Positions 61,800 through 64,000 of a DNA stretch of 64,000 bases are shown here, in pieces. The DNA is from Polytrichum commune (Eukaryota; Streptophyta; Polytrichopsida; Polytrichales; Polytrichaceae): the NCBI GenBank assembly GCA_950295325.1, contig OX485807.1, positions 622,501 through 686,500 on the forward strand. Reading direction: 5' to 3'. Below the pieces are notes generated by a model. It did not search any database, had not been told where the DNA came from, and worked only from the letters and a program-made list of their open reading frames with translations. Numbering within the stretch: the first letter of the stretch is position 1; each line of letters begins with the position of its first letter. Position numbers and translations under genes: made by a program.

Positions 61800-64000
61800 G
61801 GATGAAACCACATGTTTAGTCCCAAACCGTGAGTTTATGAGAGTTAACACAAAGTCACCCAAGTTTTCTTAAAGCTTAAATTATCATCCACAATGAGTGG
61901 TGTCTAGCTATTAAAAACCATATTTCTAGCTTGTCCTCCTAGGATGGGTGGGCCAAGCTAGCCTTACATAGGCCGATCCAAGATTAAGGACAATGAGTCC
62001 ATGTGCATACCCTTTTTTAGATTCTAAAATTCTCTCAAAGGACTTTATGGATAACTTTGTTGTTGGCAACTTTCCTTCTTTTGCAAACTTGGGTCTCTAT
62101 GAATGCTTTATTGTATCATTTTTCAATTTTGATGCTTTTAAATGTTATGGGACCCGCTATCACATGATAACAACATAGAACATTCACAATCATGTCTATC
62201 TTGATCTTAGTTTGTAGCCTTTGCTAATGTGACCTAATTATGTGCATGGTAGGCTCATTTGACTATAAGAACTCTTTCATCTAATTAATGCACGTGAGGG
62301 GCACACAAAACATATCATAGCTTATGGGTTGATTTGGAGAGCATCTTGTCAATACCATAGTTTTGTTAGGTCAAGGTGTTGTGTAGCAAAATTTTTAAAG
62401 AAATCATTGCGCATTTTATTTCAGTTAATGTCGATGTATGATTAACATACACAACAAATATGGATCACACCAATTTGAGAGCGGATTGGAATTGAGGTCA
62501 CACCAAATAGTTCCATGTCTTGGGAGGTACATGGTGTCTACTGAATAAGTCTTTGAAACCATGTCTAGTGAATATTCAAAACTATTTGGTGTTTGCACTC
62601 TAGATGTTATTCTTAACTTTGGAAGGCCCAGGATTTACAAAGGCAAGGCCAACTACTTGAACATAGGTCTGAAGAATTATTTAATGACTTATTCAATCCA
62701 TTTAATATTATTTTGAGACGATCTCATGTGTTATAGATAAATTGCAATGTAAAATCATTGGTGTTTCCAAAAAATAATGTTATGGGACTTGGTGCTTGTA
62801 TATTTCTCTAATACCCATGATACATCCTTTTTGGGCCACATTATGTCATTTTTCACCGTAGATTTCTTGTTACATAATGTAGGATGAATAGCCTTGCCCT
62901 TGCTAAAGTATGCAATGTACTTGGAAAAGAAGTGGTAAGCATATAAATGTTGCACATGTGCAAGATGTTGCGATGACACCTCATGGCACATGTTGGTACA
63001 TCCAATGCGTATTGATCTATAATTTATACTAATATGTGTGTACATATCCAAAAGAAACTATTTGTATTTATTCATTGATTCATGACTCAAACTTTACTAC
63101 AATAAACTCAACAACTCTCATTACATTACTTACTTCAAATTATTAGATGATTTAAGTCAAAGTCATGCAATATTTATCATCTCAAAATGTCCATGATAGT
63201 GGACATGATGTTTTTCAACTACCCAGATGAGAGTCAACTAGTTGAAATCAAGAGATTGGGGCTCTCTTTTCACAATGATGTTAATAGCCCATTTATACAT
63301 GTCAAGCATCCACTCATATATCTCAATCAAGACATGGCGGTGCTTCGAATGCATGAACTTTAGTTTTAAACATGACACCCAACTGTTGCCCTTGGGTTAA
63401 CTATTAAAGGATGCATGGTCTCAATATACATCATTTCTACAGGCCTCACCAAGTTTACATTTCATATTCTACATATTTATGGGTTTGAAACCTTATTTTG
63501 TATATTATTTTATCTCATCTAGGAGGAATAAAAATGTACATATACTTAACATTGACGATCAAAGTACAACGTACACATTTTCATATTTAAATTTATATCT
63601 TCAACAATATCAAGATATTTAATTGATTCAAAAAGTATACTTGGTGAATTAGTTAATTTTGGAAGGGTTACTCTAAACAAAATTCATTAAAAATGGAATT
63701 ATTTAGCTCATATAGATGTTTTTGTGCATGGAGAGGCTCAATTTGGACCTCTCATACGCTAAAGGGTAAAGCAAATCGCATAAAATAATTGAACCCAATT
63801 CACAAGCTTACTAACATTGCTCATGATAAATCTGACCATACGGGTGGAAGCGTTACATAGTCAAGATTGTTTGCACAAATTATCAATTGTCCAAGTATCT
63901 AGAATCAAAGGATTATAACATAAATATGTACATTGATATTATTGAGCAACAAAAATGGCCTGGACAAAAATGTCCGCCTCAACCTTTAGGGGTTAATATG
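61800..64000. other. Intergenic, AT-rich
   Basis: No gene, repeat family or RNA gene recognised. Confidence 0.4.

Noticed and set aside
1-64000. tRNA genes and organellar insertions
   Set aside because: None was recognised when reading for B-box-like GGTTCGA motifs or plastid and mitochondrial genes; a tRNAscan-SE run would be the decisive test.

Overview
This window is land-plant nuclear DNA. It is AT-rich, has many introns with GT-AG borders, and is crowded with plant-type transposons (Ty1/copia, hAT, PIF/Harbinger). It carries a clear homologue of the plant homeodomain regulator LUMINIDEPENDENS (LD) and two dirigent-protein genes. The short introns, the intron inside the dirigent genes and the unusual first gene hint at a non-flowering lineage such as a bryophyte, but the sequence alone does not settle this. 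No bacterial, organellar or CRISPR features were seen.

Layout. Bases 1-4663 hold the 3' part of a multi-exon + strand gene. Its middle exons read like the catalytic core of an eukaryotic tyrosine recombinase (Crypton/DIRS-like), placed between an acidic N-terminal part and a proline-rich, AT-hook-like C-terminus. Bases 4.7-23 kb are intergenic and full of decayed elements: a 5S-rRNA-derived pseudogene (6.28 kb), a 1.16-kb inverted-repeat element with internal 188-bp tandem repeats (11.0-12.2 kb), a G-run inverted-repeat element (14.4 kb), a hAT MITE (15.9 kb), a PIF/Harbinger remnant with part of its transposase (18.4-19.7 kb) and a Harbinger-like MITE (22.1 kb).

A direct segmental duplication, about 23.3-28.0 kb and 39.5-45.4 kb, carries in each copy an intact two-exon dirigent gene followed by a broken Ty1/copia gag-protease fragment. 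A 576-bp stretch over promoter-proximal leader, exon 1 and the intron start is identical between the copies, while the flanks have diverged, as expected from gene conversion. Between the copies lie an array of small hairpins (28.8-29.3 kb), a decayed copia polymerase interrupted by a 361-bp inverted-repeat insertion (30.1-32.1 kb) and a second hAT MITE (35.3 kb).

Bases 48.8-59.9 kb hold the LD gene on the + strand. I could chain 15 exons in phase into an open frame of 1454 residues, with a short upstream ORF in its leader. The last 4 kb are intergenic, with a third hAT MITE at 61.4 kb.

The genes do not form one pathway. LD homologues are nuclear regulators, dirigents are secreted proteins that guide phenoxy-radical coupling in lignan and lignin chemistry, and the recombinase-like gene is the least explained part of the window.
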